In this document: positions 52,474-61,392 of the stretch, one piece after another
Numbering within the stretch: the first letter of the stretch is position 1
How the letters are laid out: every line of letters begins with the position of its first letter
Assembly (NCBI RefSeq): GCF_026968045.1
Contig: NZ_JAPVBQ010000001.1
Coordinates: 633,238-697,237 of the forward strand
DNA length: 64,000 bases
From: Modestobacter sp. VKM Ac-2977
GTDB lineage: Bacteria > Actinomycetota > Actinomycetes > Mycobacteriales > Geodermatophilaceae
Direction of reading: 5' to 3'
Notes under the pieces: model-generated
The model's database searches: none
Told to the model about the DNA's origin: nothing
The model's input: only the letters and a program-made list of their open reading frames with translations
Made by a program: the position numbers and the translations under genes

Positions 52474-52710
52474 TCACTGCAGGGTGTCGCGGTTCTGGGC
52501 GTGCTCGCTGACCTGCGGCAACTCCTCGCCGCCGGAGCCCACCCGCACCGGCTCGCCGGCCGTGGTGCGGGCCCAGCACAGCCGGCACAGGTGGGTGGGC
52601 TCCTCCGGCAGCAGCGGGTGCGCGCCGAGCGGCTGCACCTGCACCCAGCCGACGGCGGCGGGGGCGTCAGCCACCTCGGCGCACCGGTCGCAGCGGTACT
52701 GGACGGACAT
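52474..52710 (-). CDS. Small zinc-ribbon-like protein (78 aa)
   Basis: The 78-residue protein has two CxxC pairs, YRCDRCAE near residue 7 and HLCRLCWA near residue 42, spaced as in small zinc ribbons. It starts at ATG 52710. A zinc structural role is likely. No partner is evident, although it lies in a group of short minus-strand genes. Confidence 0.65.
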   Translation of the reverse strand: MSVQYRCDRCAEVADAPAAVGWVQVQPLGAHPLLPEEPTHLCRLCWARTTAGEPVRVGSGGEELPQVSEHAQNRDTLQ

Positions 52711-52815
52711 GCGGATCAGCCTCCTGGCCCGGGGGACGACGGTGGCCCTCAGGACACCAGCGTCCCCCTCGGCCGCCGAGATCGCAGCCCGGATCCGGTC
52801 AGCAGCGCAACGTGA

Positions 52816-52929
52816 TCAGGCGAGCGGCAGCTGTTCCTGCAGATCGGCCTCGAACCAGTCGCTGCCCAGGTCCTCGACCTCGCGCAGTTCGAGTTCGGCG
52901 AGCAGGGCGTAGGCGGTCTCGATGTCCAT
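52816..52929 (-). CDS. Possible acidic micro-protein (37 aa)
   Basis: ATG 52929 opens MDIETAYALLAELELREVED and ends with LQEQLPLA. The composition is strongly acidic and helical and codon bias is coding-like, but no good ribosome binding site is seen. It may be a small regulatory protein. Confidence 0.4.
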   Translation of the reverse strand: MDIETAYALLAELELREVEDLGSDWFEADLQEQLPLA

Positions 52930-52991
52930 GCCCCCGAGCCAACGGCGGGTTCCGCACGCCCGGCTGGAGAGATCCGCAAGAGAACCGCAGA

Positions 52992-53228
52992 TCAGCCGCC
53001 GCGGTTGACCTCGGCCTGGACGACGCCGAGCAGTGCGGTCTGCAGCGTCTGGTCGTCGTGGTCGCCGCGGTCGAGGGCCTCCTGGGCCGGGCCGGGGAGC
53101 TGGCGCACGTCGAGGTCGTCGAGCCAGGTCGTCTCCCCGCCGACCTGGCGCCCCAGCGTCAGGGCGTCCCCCTCCCGCCGCACCAGGTACTCCTCGCCAC
53201 CGAGCTCGATCGTCGTTGAGTCGCTCAT
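52992..53228 (-). CDS. Small acidic protein of unknown function (78 aa)
   Basis: The 78-residue protein (MSDSTTIELGGEEYLVRREG) is acidic with two predicted helices (WLDDLDVRQLPGPAQEALDR). The start ATG 53228 is clear. It has no recognised domain and sits between the micro-protein and the PAS-GGDEF-EAL gene, pointing away from the latter. Confidence 0.55.
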   Translation of the reverse strand: MSDSTTIELGGEEYLVRREGDALTLGRQVGGETTWLDDLDVRQLPGPAQEALDRGDHDDQTLQTALLGVVQAEVNRGG

Positions 53229-53459
53229 GGCGTCGCCGTACCCGAGGCCCCTGCAGGTCTACACCCGCCCGACACGGGCACCCCCGGTGATCGGGCGGCC
53301 GGGACACGCCGCCCTGAGCTGCCGGTGTTCACTCTTTCCGGGCTGACCGGCGTGGCGGGTGTCCAGCTGTGTCCACTGTTGCCGATGGTCTCAGGGAGAC
53401 AGAAGAGGCCCGGGAGATGCCCGGACGGACCCTGGTACAGACCGGAGGAGGAGGTGGAC

Positions 53460-55241
53460 GTGCCGCGAGCGAGGAGTGGAGCGCAGCTGCCGATGGACGT
53501 CCGGCACCGGGACGGCGGCGAGCAGGCACAGGCCGGGCTGGTCGCCGGCGTGCTGGACGCCCTGCCCTCGCCGACGGTGCTGATCGACGCCGACGGCACG
53601 ATGCTGCTGGTCAACTCCGCCTGGCAGGCCGCCGGCGACCTGCTCGACGACGACCGGCTGCGGGTCGGCGTGGGGGGCAACTACTTCGCGGTGATGCTGA
53701 GCCTGTCCGACGACGCGGCGAACCGGGCGCGCATCGACCAGCTGCGGGAGCTCTCGGCGGGGCGCCGGACCACGGTGTCGGCCGACTACGCGCTGGCCAC
53801 GGTGACCGGGGTGCGCTGGTACCACCTGCAGGCCTCCCGCGCCGACCGTTCCGGGCGGGTGGTGGTCACCCACACCGACGTGACCTCGCGGGTGGAGGCG
53901 GAGCGGGCGTCGTCCTGGCAGGCCCGGCACGACCACCTCACCGACCTGCCCAACCGGGCGCACCTGCACGACCTGATCTCCGCCGAGCTGCGCCGCGTCG
54001 ACCGTGGCCCGGTCACCGTGCTGTTCCTGGACGTCGACGGCTTCAAGGACGTCAACGACACGCTCGGCCACGAGATCGGCGACCACCTGCTGCGTGAGCT
54101 GGCCACCCGGCTGACCAGTCGCACCCGGACGCAGGACACCGTCGGCCGCCTCGGCGGCGACGAGTTCGTCGTGCTGTGCCGTGACTGCGACGTCGACGGC
54201 GCCCTCGCGCTGGCCGAGCGCTTCCAGAGCACCTTCGACGAGCCGTTCGACCTCGGTGAGCGGGTCACCCGGCTCACCGTGAGCATCGGCGTGGCCACCG
54301 CGCCCGGCGACGACCCGGACCTGCGCTCCACCGACCTGGTCCGGGACGCGGACCTGGCGATGTACGCGGCGAAGGCGGCCGGCCGCAACCGGGTGCGGGT
54401 GTTCAGCCCCGACCTGCGTAGCGCCGTCGAGCAGAAGGTGCTCGTCGCCGCCGAGCTGCGGGAGGCGATCGAGGCCGGCCAGCTGGTGCTGCACTACCAG
54501 CCGGTGCTGCACCTGCCCAGCGGCGAGGTGTCCGGGGTGGAGGCGCTGGTCCGCTGGCAGCACCCCGAGCGGGGCCTGCTGATGCCGTGTGACTTCATCC
54601 CGCTGGCCGAGCAGACCGGGGTCGTCGTCCAGCTCACCCGGTGGGTGCTCGCCGAGGCGACCCGGCAGGCCGCAGCCTGGGAACGGGCCGGCCTCGCGCT
54701 GGTCACCGGGGTCAACATCAGCGCCGCGCACTTCGCCACCGGCACCCTCGTCGCCGACGTCCACGACGCGCTGGACGCCGCCGGGCTCGCCCCCGAGCGC
54801 CTGGTGCTGGAGCTCACCGAGACCAGCGTCGCGGAGGACCCGCTCCGGGCCGCGGCCCAGTTCGCCCAGCTCCGCGTCACCGGTGTCGAGGTGTCCATCG
54901 ACGACTTCGGCAGCGGCTTCTCCTCGCTGAGCCAGCTGGTGTCCATCCCGGCCGGCGTCCTCAAGCTGGACCGCAGCCTGGTCGCCGGCATCGAGGTGCG
55001 GCGGAGCGAGTCCGCGGCGGCGATCGCCGCCGTGGTCGGGCTGGCCGCCGCCTGCGGCATGCGCAGCCTCGCCGAGGGGGTGGAGACCACCGGTCAGCTC
55101 GAGCTCGTCACCGAGCTGGGCTGCACCCACGCGCAGGGCTTCCACATCGCCCGCCCCATGCCGGCCGCCGAGGTGGCCGACTGGCTGGCCATCCGGCGCG
55201 CCGCCCGGCGCGCCCGGCGCACGCGCCTGCAGTCCGCCTGA
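53460..55241 (+). CDS. PAS-GGDEF-EAL protein (c-di-GMP synthase/phosphodiesterase)
   Basis: The 593-residue protein has an N-terminal PAS-like domain (VLDALPSPTVLIDADGTMLL) and a GGDEF domain with intact GGDEF at residues 232-236. The EAL domain keeps EALVRW at residues 361-366 and DDFGSGFSSL, which carries metal-binding aspartates. Both activities could be retained. No membrane helices are present, so it senses a cytoplasmic signal. GTG 53460 follows GGAGGAGG. It is the second c-di-GMP protein in the window. Confidence 0.92.
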   Translation: MPRARSGAQLPMDVRHRDGGEQAQAGLVAGVLDALPSPTVLIDADGTMLLVNSAWQAAGDLLDDDRLRVGVGGNYFAVMLSLSDDAANRARIDQLRELSAGRRTTVSADYALATVTGVRWYHLQASRADRSGRVVVTHTDVTSRVEAERASSWQARHDHLTDLPNRAHLHDLISAELRRVDRGPVTVLFLDVDGFKDVNDTLGHEIGDHLLRELATRLTSRTRTQDTVGRLGGDEFVVLCRDCDVDGALALAERFQSTFDEPFDLGERVTRLTVSIGVATAPGDDPDLRSTDLVRDADLAMYAAKAAGRNRVRVFSPDLRSAVEQKVLVAAELREAIEAGQLVLHYQPVLHLPSGEVSGVEALVRWQHPERGLLMPCDFIPLAEQTGVVVQLTRWVLAEATRQAAAWERAGLALVTGVNISAAHFATGTLVADVHDALDAAGLAPERLVLELTETSVAEDPLRAAAQFAQLRVTGVEVSIDDFGSGFSSLSQLVSIPAGVLKLDRSLVAGIEVRRSESAAAIAAVVGLAAACGMRSLAEGVETTGQLELVTELGCTHAQGFHIARPMPAAEVADWLAIRRAARRARRTRLQSA

Positions 55242-55274
55242 CCCCCCGGCGGCCGGTGCGGGCGCCGGGGGTCA
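55239..55274. terminator. Bidirectional hairpin terminator using both stop codons
   Basis: A 12-bp stem with one bulge (55239-55251 with 55263-55274) includes the stop codons of both convergent genes. Confidence 0.6.
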
Positions 55275-55586
55275 GCCCGGTTCGCCGCGCAGTTTGCGGC
55301 GGGCCACGACCATCAGGTCGACCAGCGCGATCACCGCCAGCACGGCCAGCACGATCGGGAAGACCAGTGGGACCTCGGCGAGGAACGCCAGCACCGCGAA
55401 CACCGCGCAGATCACCAGACCGAAGGTCGCCAGCACCAGCCGCAGGGTCAGCGCACTGCGGGCTGTGTCGGCGCCGCCTTCCGGGTACCTGGGTTGGGAC
55501 TCGGGGATCCCGCGGGGGAACTGGTCGCGTTCGTACTCGGTCAGGTCGTCGGGGGTGCGCCGGTCGTCCGACGGTGACGTGCTCAT
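55272..55586 (-). CDS. Small two-helix membrane protein (104 aa)
   Basis: The 104-residue protein has a charged N-terminus ([20 protein letters not shown]) and two hydrophobic helices ([39 protein letters not shown]). A short basic tail (RRKLRG) follows. It starts at ATG 55586 and is divergent from prfB. The function is unknown. Confidence 0.7.
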   Translation of the reverse strand: MSTSPSDDRRTPDDLTEYERDQFPRGIPESQPRYPEGGADTARSALTLRLVLATFGLVICAVFAVLAFLAEVPLVFPIVLAVLAVIALVDLMVVARRKLRGEPG

Positions 55587-55617
55587 GCCGCCGGAGGTAC
55601 CCGGTGGCGCGGCGCAC

Positions 55618-55623
55618 TACCCT
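55618..55623 (+). promoter_or_regulatory. TANNNT -10 box for leaderless prfB
   Basis: TACCCT ends 8 nt before GTG 55632. Confidence 0.5.
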
Positions 55624-55631
55624 GGATCGAC

Positions 55632-56744
55632 GTGGCCGCTGACTTCTCCGTCGTCCTGGACGAACTCGACACGACCTTGAAGTCCATCGAGGCCGTGATG
55701 CGGGTCGATGACCTGCGTCGGGAGGTGGCCGAGCTCGAACAGAAGGCCTCCGCACCCGACCTCTGGAACGACGTCGAGGCGGCGCAGGCGGTGACCTCAC
55801 GGCTGTCCTACCTGCAGGGCGACCTGCGCCGGGTGGAGGAGCTGCGCAGCCGGCTCGACGACGTCGGCCTGCTCCACGAGATGGCGGCCGAGGAGGGCGA
55901 CGAGGCCACCACCGCCGAGACCGAGCGTGAGCTGACCAGCATCCGCGCCGTGCTCGACGAGCTCGAGGTGCGCACGCTGCTGTCCGGGGAGTACGACTCC
56001 CGCGAGGCGCTGGTCACCATCCGCTCCGAGGCCGGGGGAGTGGACGCCGCCGACTTCGCCGAGATGCTGATGCGGATGTACCTGCGCTGGGCCGAGCGGC
56101 ACAAGTACCCCACCGAGGTCTACGACGTCTCCTACGCCGAGGAGGCCGGGATCAAGTCGGCCACCTTCGCCGTCAAGCAGCCCTACGCCTACGGCACCCT
56201 CTCCGTCGAGCAGGGCACCCACCGGCTGGTGCGCATCTCGCCGTTCGACAACCAGGGCCGCCGGCAGACCTCCTTCGCCGGCGTCGAGGTGCTGCCGGTC
56301 GTCGAGCAGACCGACCACGTCGACATCCCGGAGAACGAGATCCGGGTCGACGTCTTCCGTTCCTCCGGCCCGGGTGGGCAGAGCGTGAACACCACCGACT
56401 CCGCCGTCCGGATGACCCACATCCCCACCGGCATCGTCGTCTCGTGCCAGAACGAGAAGTCCCAGATCCAGAACCGGGCCGCCGCGCTGCGCGTGCTCCA
56501 GGCCCGGTTGCTCGTGGTCCGGAAGGCCGAGGAGCGGGCCGAGATGGACGCCCTCAAGGGCGAGGGCAGCAGTTGGGGCAACCAGATGCGCTCCTACGTG
56601 CTGCACCCGTACCAGATGGTCAAGGACCTGCGCACCGAGGTCGAGACCGGCAACCCCGGCAACGTGCTCGACGGTGACATCGACGGCTTCATCGAGGCCG
56701 GGATCCGCTGGCGGCGTCAGCAGGAGTCGGCGCCGCTCGCCTAG
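55632..56744 (+). CDS. prfB: Peptide chain release factor 2
   Basis: The 370-residue RF2 reads UGA and UAA stop codons and hydrolyses peptidyl-tRNA. The anticodon-like tripeptide SPF is at residues 203-205 and the catalytic GGQ at 248-250 in [10 protein letters not shown]. The frame is continuous from GTG 55632, so the programmed frameshift found in many bacterial prfB genes is absent. Gene order prfB-ftsE-ftsX-smpB is conserved in actinobacteria. Confidence 0.96.
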   Translation: MAADFSVVLDELDTTLKSIEAVMRVDDLRREVAELEQKASAPDLWNDVEAAQAVTSRLSYLQGDLRRVEELRSRLDDVGLLHEMAAEEGDEATTAETERELTSIRAVLDELEVRTLLSGEYDSREALVTIRSEAGGVDAADFAEMLMRMYLRWAERHKYPTEVYDVSYAEEAGIKSATFAVKQPYAYGTLSVEQGTHRLVRISPFDNQGRRQTSFAGVEVLPVVEQTDHVDIPENEIRVDVFRSSGPGGQSVNTTDSAVRMTHIPTGIVVSCQNEKSQIQNRAAALRVLQARLLVVRKAEERAEMDALKGEGSSWGNQMRSYVLHPYQMVKDLRTEVETGNPGNVLDGDIDGFIEAGIRWRRQQESAPLA

Positions 56745-56894
56745 CGGCCCGGGGGAGAGACCGGCCACAGCCGGCCCCGCCCGGGGGCACGCTGGGTGAC
56801 CACGGCCCACCGGAGGGGCTGTTCTCGCTCACCGTCTGCACACAACGTCGCGGGGCGCGCCGGGCGAACGTGTCATCGTCCGGCGCGGGGCAGG

Positions 56895-56900
56895 TAGCGT
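56895..56900 (+). promoter_or_regulatory. TANNNT -10 box for leaderless ftsE
   Basis: TAGCGT ends 8 nt before GTG 56909. The spacer is mostly C, with no ribosome binding site. Confidence 0.5.
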
Positions 56901-56908
56901 GGCCCCCC

Positions 56909-57598
56909 GTGATCGAATTGCAACACGTCACCAAGATGTACCCGACCAGTCCCCGGCCGGCGCTGGATGACGTCTCGATGCACATCGACAAGGGTGAGTT
57001 CGTCTTCCTCATCGGTTCGTCGGGTTCGGGCAAGTCGACCTTCCTGCGGCTGCTGCTGAAGGAGGACAGCCCCACCAAGGGCGTCATCACGGTCAACGAC
57101 AAGAACCTGAACACGATGAGCAAGTGGCAGGTGCCCAAGCTCCGCCGCACGATGGGCTGCGTCTTCCAGGACTTCCGGCTGCTGCGCAACAAGACGGTCG
57201 CCGAGAACGTCGCCTTCGCCCTCGAGGTGATCAACAAGCCCCAGCGCACCATCAAGCGGGTCGTGCCCGAGGTGCTGGAGATGGTCGGCTTGGACGGCAA
57301 GGAGAACCGGCTGCCCAGTGAGCTCTCCGGTGGTGAGCAGCAGCGGGTGGCGATCGCCCGGGCGTTCGTGAACCGGCCGCTGGTGCTGCTGGCCGACGAG
57401 CCCACCGGCAACCTGGACCCGGAGACCAGCCAGGACATCATGCTGCTGCTGGAGCGGATCAACCGCACCGGCACCACCGTGGTCATGGCCACGCACGACT
57501 ACCACATCGTCGACTCGATGCGGCGGCGCGTGATCGAGCTCAACGACGGCGTCGTCAGCCGTGACCAGAGCCGCGGCGTCTACGGCGTGGGCCGCTGA
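56909..57598 (+). CDS. ftsE: Cell division ATP-binding protein FtsE
   Basis: The 229-residue ABC ATPase has [11 protein letters not shown] at the start, Walker [17 protein letters not shown]-loop [20 protein letters not shown], signature LSGGEQQR, Walker [14 protein letters not shown] and switch His in ATHDY. FtsE drives FtsX to activate peptidoglycan hydrolases at division. The start GTG 56909 gives the family N-terminus. Confidence 0.95.
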   Translation: MIELQHVTKMYPTSPRPALDDVSMHIDKGEFVFLIGSSGSGKSTFLRLLLKEDSPTKGVITVNDKNLNTMSKWQVPKLRRTMGCVFQDFRLLRNKTVAENVAFALEVINKPQRTIKRVVPEVLEMVGLDGKENRLPSELSGGEQQRVAIARAFVNRPLVLLADEPTGNLDPETSQDIMLLLERINRTGTTVVMATHDYHIVDSMRRRVIELNDGVVSRDQSRGVYGVGR

Positions 57599-57617
57599 GG
57601 TGGCGGCCGCCTCCGCG

Positions 57618-57656
57618 CGACCGCTGAACGCCCGACCGCTGGACGCCCGACCGCTG
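57618..57656 (+). repeat. Three 15-bp direct repeats in the ftsE-ftsX spacer
   Basis: CGACCGCTG occurs at 57618, 57633 and 57648 with the intervening bases also alike. It fills much of the 92-bp gap between two genes that usually abut. Confidence 0.6.
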
Positions 57657-57690
57657 ACACCGGGCCACTGAACGACATGACAGGGAACTG

Positions 57691-58575
57691 ATGCGCGTCA
57701 ACTTCGTCCTCTCCGAGGTGGCTGCCGGGCTGCGTCGGAACCTGACCATGACGGTCGCGATGATCCTGACCACCGGGATCTCGCTGGGCCTCATGGGCAC
57801 CGGCCTGCTGATCGCCAACATGATCGGCGACATGCGCGAGATCTACTACGACAAGATCCAGGTCTCGATCTACCTCGCCGACGACGTCACCGACGAGCAA
57901 CGGGACTCGATCGCCGCGCAGCTGGACGCCTCGCCCGAGGTGCAGGAGTACATCTACGAGACCCGCGCCGAGGCCTACCAGCGCTTCACCCAGCAGTTCC
58001 AGGAGCAGCCGGCGCTGATCGCCAACACCCCCGAGGACGCGCTGCCGGAGAGCTTCCGGGTCGAGCTGGTCAACCCCGAGCGGTACCCGGTCATCGCCGA
58101 GCAGTTCCCCAACGGGGAGGCCGGCGTCGACGAGGTCCGCGACGAGGGCGACTTCCTGGACCGGCTGTTCAGCCTGCTCAACGGCGCCCGCAACGGGACC
58201 CTCGCGGTGGCCCTCGTGCAAGCGCTGGCCGCGTTGCTGCTGATCTCCAACACGATCCAGCTCGCGGCCTTCAACAGACGCAACGAGACCAACATCATGC
58301 GACTGGTCGGCGCCTCCCGCTGGTACACCCAGCTGCCGTTCATCCTGGAGGCGGCGCTCGCCGGCCTGATCGGTGCGCTGCTGGCCATCGGCGGTCTGGT
58401 GCTGACCAAGATCCTGTTCGTCGACAAGACGCTCGCCGGGCCGATCAAGGCGGGCATCATCCCGCCGGTCGACTGGTCGGCGATCATCGCGATCTCGCCG
58501 ATCATCGCCGCCGCCGGGGTGGGCTTGGCCGCCGTCGCCGCCTACGTGACGCTGCGGCTCTACGTCCGGCTCTGA
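57691..58575 (+). CDS. ftsX: Cell division protein FtsX
   Basis: The 294-residue permease-like protein has an N-terminal helix (NLTMTVAMILTTGISLGLMG) and an extracytoplasmic domain (about residues 50-165) that contacts peptidoglycan hydrolases. Three C-terminal helices carry RRNETNIMRLVGASRWYTQL. It starts at ATG 57691 after CAGGGA. With FtsE it couples ATP hydrolysis to cell-wall cleavage at the septum. Confidence 0.94.
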   Translation: MRVNFVLSEVAAGLRRNLTMTVAMILTTGISLGLMGTGLLIANMIGDMREIYYDKIQVSIYLADDVTDEQRDSIAAQLDASPEVQEYIYETRAEAYQRFTQQFQEQPALIANTPEDALPESFRVELVNPERYPVIAEQFPNGEAGVDEVRDEGDFLDRLFSLLNGARNGTLAVALVQALAALLLISNTIQLAAFNRRNETNIMRLVGASRWYTQLPFILEAALAGLIGALLAIGGLVLTKILFVDKTLAGPIKAGIIPPVDWSAIIAISPIIAAAGVGLAAVAAYVTLRLYVRL

Positions 58576-58645
58576 CGCTCGCCGTCCGCTGATCATGGCG
58601 CCTGCCCTCCGGGGTCGGGCGCCGTGATCGGTTGCGGGCCCTGGG

Positions 58646-58651
58646 TAACCT
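58646..58651 (+). promoter_or_regulatory. TANNNT -10 box for leaderless smpB
   Basis: TAACCT ends 6 nt before ATG 58658. Confidence 0.5.
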
Positions 58652-58657
58652 GGCGAC

Positions 58658-59134
58658 ATGCCGCGGGAACAGGGGCGCAAGTTCATCGCCCAGAACAAGA
58701 AGGCGCGGCACGACTACTCGATCCTGGACACCTACGAGGTGGGCCTGGTGCTCACCGGCACCGAGGTGAAGAGCCTGCGTGCCGGCCGTGCCTCGCTCGT
58801 CGACGGCTTCGCCAGCGTCGACGACGGCGAGGTGTGGCTGCAGCACGTGCACATCCCCGAGTACACCGAGGGCACGTGGACCAACCACGCCCCGCGCCGC
58901 AAGCGCAAGATCCTCATGCACCGCGCCGAGATCGAGAAGCTGATCGGCAAGACCAAGGAGGGCGGGCTCACGCTCGTCCCGCTCGACCTGTACTTCAAGG
59001 ACGGCAAGGTCAAGGCCACCCTCGCGCTGGCCAAGGGCAAGAAGAGCTACGACAAGCGCCAGGACCTGGCCGAGCGTGACTCCCGCCGGGAGATGGAACG
59101 CGCCTTCGGCCGCTACGTGAAGGGACGGCGCTGA
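58658..59134 (+). CDS. smpB: SsrA-binding protein SmpB
   Basis: The 158-residue tmRNA-binding protein has [38 protein letters not shown] and the C-terminal [20 protein letters not shown]. With tmRNA it rescues stalled ribosomes. No tmRNA gene follows within the window; an oxidoreductase gene begins 4 nt after the stop. Confidence 0.95.
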   Translation: MPREQGRKFIAQNKKARHDYSILDTYEVGLVLTGTEVKSLRAGRASLVDGFASVDDGEVWLQHVHIPEYTEGTWTNHAPRRKRKILMHRAEIEKLIGKTKEGGLTLVPLDLYFKDGKVKATLALAKGKKSYDKRQDLAERDSRREMERAFGRYVKGRR

Positions 59135-59138
59135 CCTC

Positions 59139-60062
59139 ATGCGCGGCATCGCCTACGACCGGTTCGGTGACGAGTCGGTCCTGCAGTTGCGCGACGACCT
59201 GCCCGAGCCCCCGGTGGGGCCGGACACGGTGCTGGTCCGCACCCGCGCGGCCGGGGTCAACCCGGTGGACATGGGCATCCGGGCCGGCGGCCTGGCCGGC
59301 TTCTTCCCGCACCACTTCCCGATCGTGCCGGGCTGGGACCTGGCCGGTGTCGTGGAGCGGGTCGGGCCGGCGGTGGTCGACTTCGCCCCCGGTGACGAGG
59401 TCTTCGGCTACCTGCGCCGGGACGACGTCCAGTGGGGGACGACGGCCGAGCTCGTGCCCGCCCCGCAGCGGTGCATCGCGCACAAGCCCGACTCGCTCGG
59501 GTTCACCGAGGCCGCCGCGTTGCCGCTGGCCGGGCTGACCGCCTACCAGGCGCTCACCGAGGCGCTCGACGTCGGCGAGGGCGACCGGGTGCTGGTGCAC
59601 CGGGCCGCCGGCGGGGTCGGCTTCTTCGCCGTGCAGATCGCCGCCGCGCTCGGCGCGCACGTCATCGGCACCGCCAGCCCGCGCAACCACGGCTTCCTGA
59701 CCGACGCCGGCGCCGCCGAGGTGCTCGACTACAACGCCGGCCCGATCTCCGGGCAGCTGTCCGAGCCGGTCGACGCCGTCCTGGACCTGGTCGGTGGGCC
59801 GGCGCTGGGTGACGCCCCCGACCAGGTGCGCGACCCGAGTCGGATCGCCAGCGTCGTCGACCCGGCGGTGCTCGACCTCGGCGGCCGGTACGTCTTCGTG
59901 CGCCCTGAGCGGCACGACCTGGAGGAGCTCGGCCGGATGGCCGACGCCGGGCAGCTGCGGGTGGCGATCGCCAAGGCGTTCCCGCTGGCGCAGACCGCCG
60001 ACGCCCAGCGGCTGGTGGCCGAGGGGCACGTGCGCGGCAAGGTCGTCGTCACCCTCCCCTGA
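59139..60062 (+). CDS. NADP-dependent oxidoreductase (QOR-type MDR)
   Basis: The 307-residue medium-chain reductase (MRGIAYDRFGDESVLQL, AAGVNPVDMGIRAGG) has the Rossmann segment VLVHRAAGGVGFFAVQIAAA and no zinc ligands. It resembles quinone oxidoreductases. ATG 59139 lies 4 nt after the smpB stop, so it is probably cotranscribed. It is a paralogue of the oxidoreductase at 32815. Confidence 0.87.
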   Translation: MRGIAYDRFGDESVLQLRDDLPEPPVGPDTVLVRTRAAGVNPVDMGIRAGGLAGFFPHHFPIVPGWDLAGVVERVGPAVVDFAPGDEVFGYLRRDDVQWGTTAELVPAPQRCIAHKPDSLGFTEAAALPLAGLTAYQALTEALDVGEGDRVLVHRAAGGVGFFAVQIAAALGAHVIGTASPRNHGFLTDAGAAEVLDYNAGPISGQLSEPVDAVLDLVGGPALGDAPDQVRDPSRIASVVDPAVLDLGGRYVFVRPERHDLEELGRMADAGQLRVAIAKAFPLAQTADAQRLVAEGHVRGKVVVTLP

Positions 60063-60069
60063 TCCCGCC

Positions 60070-60396
60070 TCACACGGTCGGGCCGCTCCCGTTGGCGGCC
60101 CGACCGCCGCGCGGGGCGACGCGCAACGCGACCGTCACCGTGTCGCCGTCGTCGAACCGCTCCGCCGCGCGGACGTGCTGCTTCACCGGGAGCACGTAGC
60201 CGCCGGCGCGCGGCAGCAGCGAGGTCTCCCACTCGGTGGTGCCGATCCGCACGCGCACCGGGACCGCGCCCCAGCCGTAGCTGGTCACGGTGGCCTCGGC
60301 CCGAATGCGGTCGCACACGTCCGCGGGCAGGGGCAGCCAGTGGAACGGCGCCGGGCCACGCCACTCGAACAGCTCTGCGCTGAAGGTCGCGTCCAC
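60070..60396 (-). CDS. DUF1905 domain protein
   Basis: The 108-residue protein (ATFSAELFEWRGPAPFHWLP, SYGWGAVPVRVRIGTTEWET) fits DUF1905, a small beta-barrel family. GTG 60396 is set by a TAGCCT box 8 nt upstream. It is convergent with the oxidoreductase and divergent from the amidohydrolase gene. The function is unknown. Confidence 0.8.
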   Translation of the reverse strand: MDATFSAELFEWRGPAPFHWLPLPADVCDRIRAEATVTSYGWGAVPVRVRIGTTEWETSLLPRAGGYVLPVKQHVRAAERFDDGDTVTVALRVAPRGGRAANGSGPTV

Positions 60397-60404
60397 GCCG
60401 CCGG

Positions 60405-60410
60405 AGGCTA
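60405..60410 (-). promoter_or_regulatory. TANNNT -10 box for leaderless DUF1905 gene
   Basis: TAGCCT on the minus strand lies 8 nt before GTG 60396. Confidence 0.45.
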
Positions 60411-60477
60411 GTGGCGATCAGCGGACGGCGGTGCTCGTCCTGGCCGGCACGGTGGGCGCCCAGCGATGGGGCGGACC

Positions 60478-60483
60478 TAGGGT
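60478..60483 (+). promoter_or_regulatory. TANNNT -10 box for leaderless amidohydrolase gene
   Basis: TAGGGT ends 7 nt before GTG 60491. It makes the in-frame GTG 60482 unlikely as a start, because that codon overlaps the box. Confidence 0.5.
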
Positions 60484-60490
60484 GGCCCTC

Positions 60491-61381
60491 GTGGTCGCGC
60501 CGCCCGTCGACGATGCCGACGTCCCGAGGTACTGGCGGGAGCTGGGGCTGCCCGGGCTGGTCGACGTGCACGTGCACTTCCTGCCGGAGCGGGTGCAGGC
60601 GAAGGTGTGGCAGTACTTCGCCGAGGCGGAGACGCACTACGGGGCGCCGTGGCCGGTCACGTACGCACTGCCGGTCGAGGAGCGGCTCGCCGTCCTGGAC
60701 CGACTCGGCGTCCGGGCCTTCCCGACGCTGCCCTATCCGCACCGGCCGGGGATGGCCGCCTGGCTGAACGCCGAAGCGGCCACGTTCGCGGCCGAGCACC
60801 CGCAGGTGCTGCACTCGGCGACGTTCTACCCGGAGCCGGACGTGCAGTGGTACGTGGAGGAGGCGTTGTACGCCGGCGCGCGGGTGTTCAAGGTGCACGT
60901 GCAGGTCGGCGCCTTCGACCCGCGGGACCGGCTGCTGGAGCCGGTGTGGGCCCGGTTGGCCGAGACCGGCACGCCGGTGGTCATCCACTGCGGCTCGGGG
61001 CCGCTACGCGGGGAGCACACCGGCCCGGCCCCGATGGCCGGCCTGCTGGAGGTCTTCCCCCGGCTCCAGTTGGTGATCGCGCACCTCGGCATGCCGGAGT
61101 ACGCGGCGTTCCTGGACCTCGCCGAGCGGTACGAGCGGGTGCACCTGGACACCACGATGTTCGCCACCGACTTCACCGAGCGGCTGATGCCCTTCGACCG
61201 GGCGCTGCTGCCCCGGCTGGCCGCGCTGCGGGACAAGGTGGTGCTCGGCAGCGACTTCCCGGCCATCCCGTACCCCTACGCCCACCAGCTGGCGGCGCTG
61301 CACCGGCTGGACCTGGGGGAGGAGTGGCTGCGGGCCGTCCTCTGGCACAACGGTGCACGGCTGTTCGGGGTGACCCCCTAA
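60491..61381 (+). CDS. Amidohydrolase family protein (ACMSD-like metal-dependent hydrolase)
   Basis: The 296-residue TIM-barrel hydrolase has HxH metal ligands at VDVHVHFLPE near residue 24. His is in VVIHCGSG and in IAHLGMPEY, and Asp in LGSDFPAIPY. This is the layout of the amidohydrolase 2 (aminocarboxymuconate-semialdehyde decarboxylase-like) group. The substrate is unknown. The start GTG 60491 follows the promoter box. The stop TAA doubles as part of the next gene's -10 box. Confidence 0.85.
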   Translation: MVAPPVDDADVPRYWRELGLPGLVDVHVHFLPERVQAKVWQYFAEAETHYGAPWPVTYALPVEERLAVLDRLGVRAFPTLPYPHRPGMAAWLNAEAATFAAEHPQVLHSATFYPEPDVQWYVEEALYAGARVFKVHVQVGAFDPRDRLLEPVWARLAETGTPVVIHCGSGPLRGEHTGPAPMAGLLEVFPRLQLVIAHLGMPEYAAFLDLAERYERVHLDTTMFATDFTERLMPFDRALLPRLAALRDKVVLGSDFPAIPYPYAHQLAALHRLDLGEEWLRAVLWHNGARLFGVTP

Positions 61382-61384
61382 CCT
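61379..61384 (+). promoter_or_regulatory. TANNNT -10 box overlapping an upstream stop codon
   Basis: TAACCT begins with the TAA stop of the amidohydrolase gene and ends 8 nt before GTG 61393. Confidence 0.45.
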
Positions 61385-61392
61385 CGATCACC

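Noticed and set aside
53391-55145. 584-codon minus-strand frame opposite the GGDEF-EAL gene
   Set aside because: No domain content; the plus strand has intact GGDEF and EAL motifs.
59115-59145. tmRNA gene expected after smpB
   Set aside because: The next gene begins 4 nt after the smpB stop, and no tRNA-like ends or tag sequence are visible nearby.
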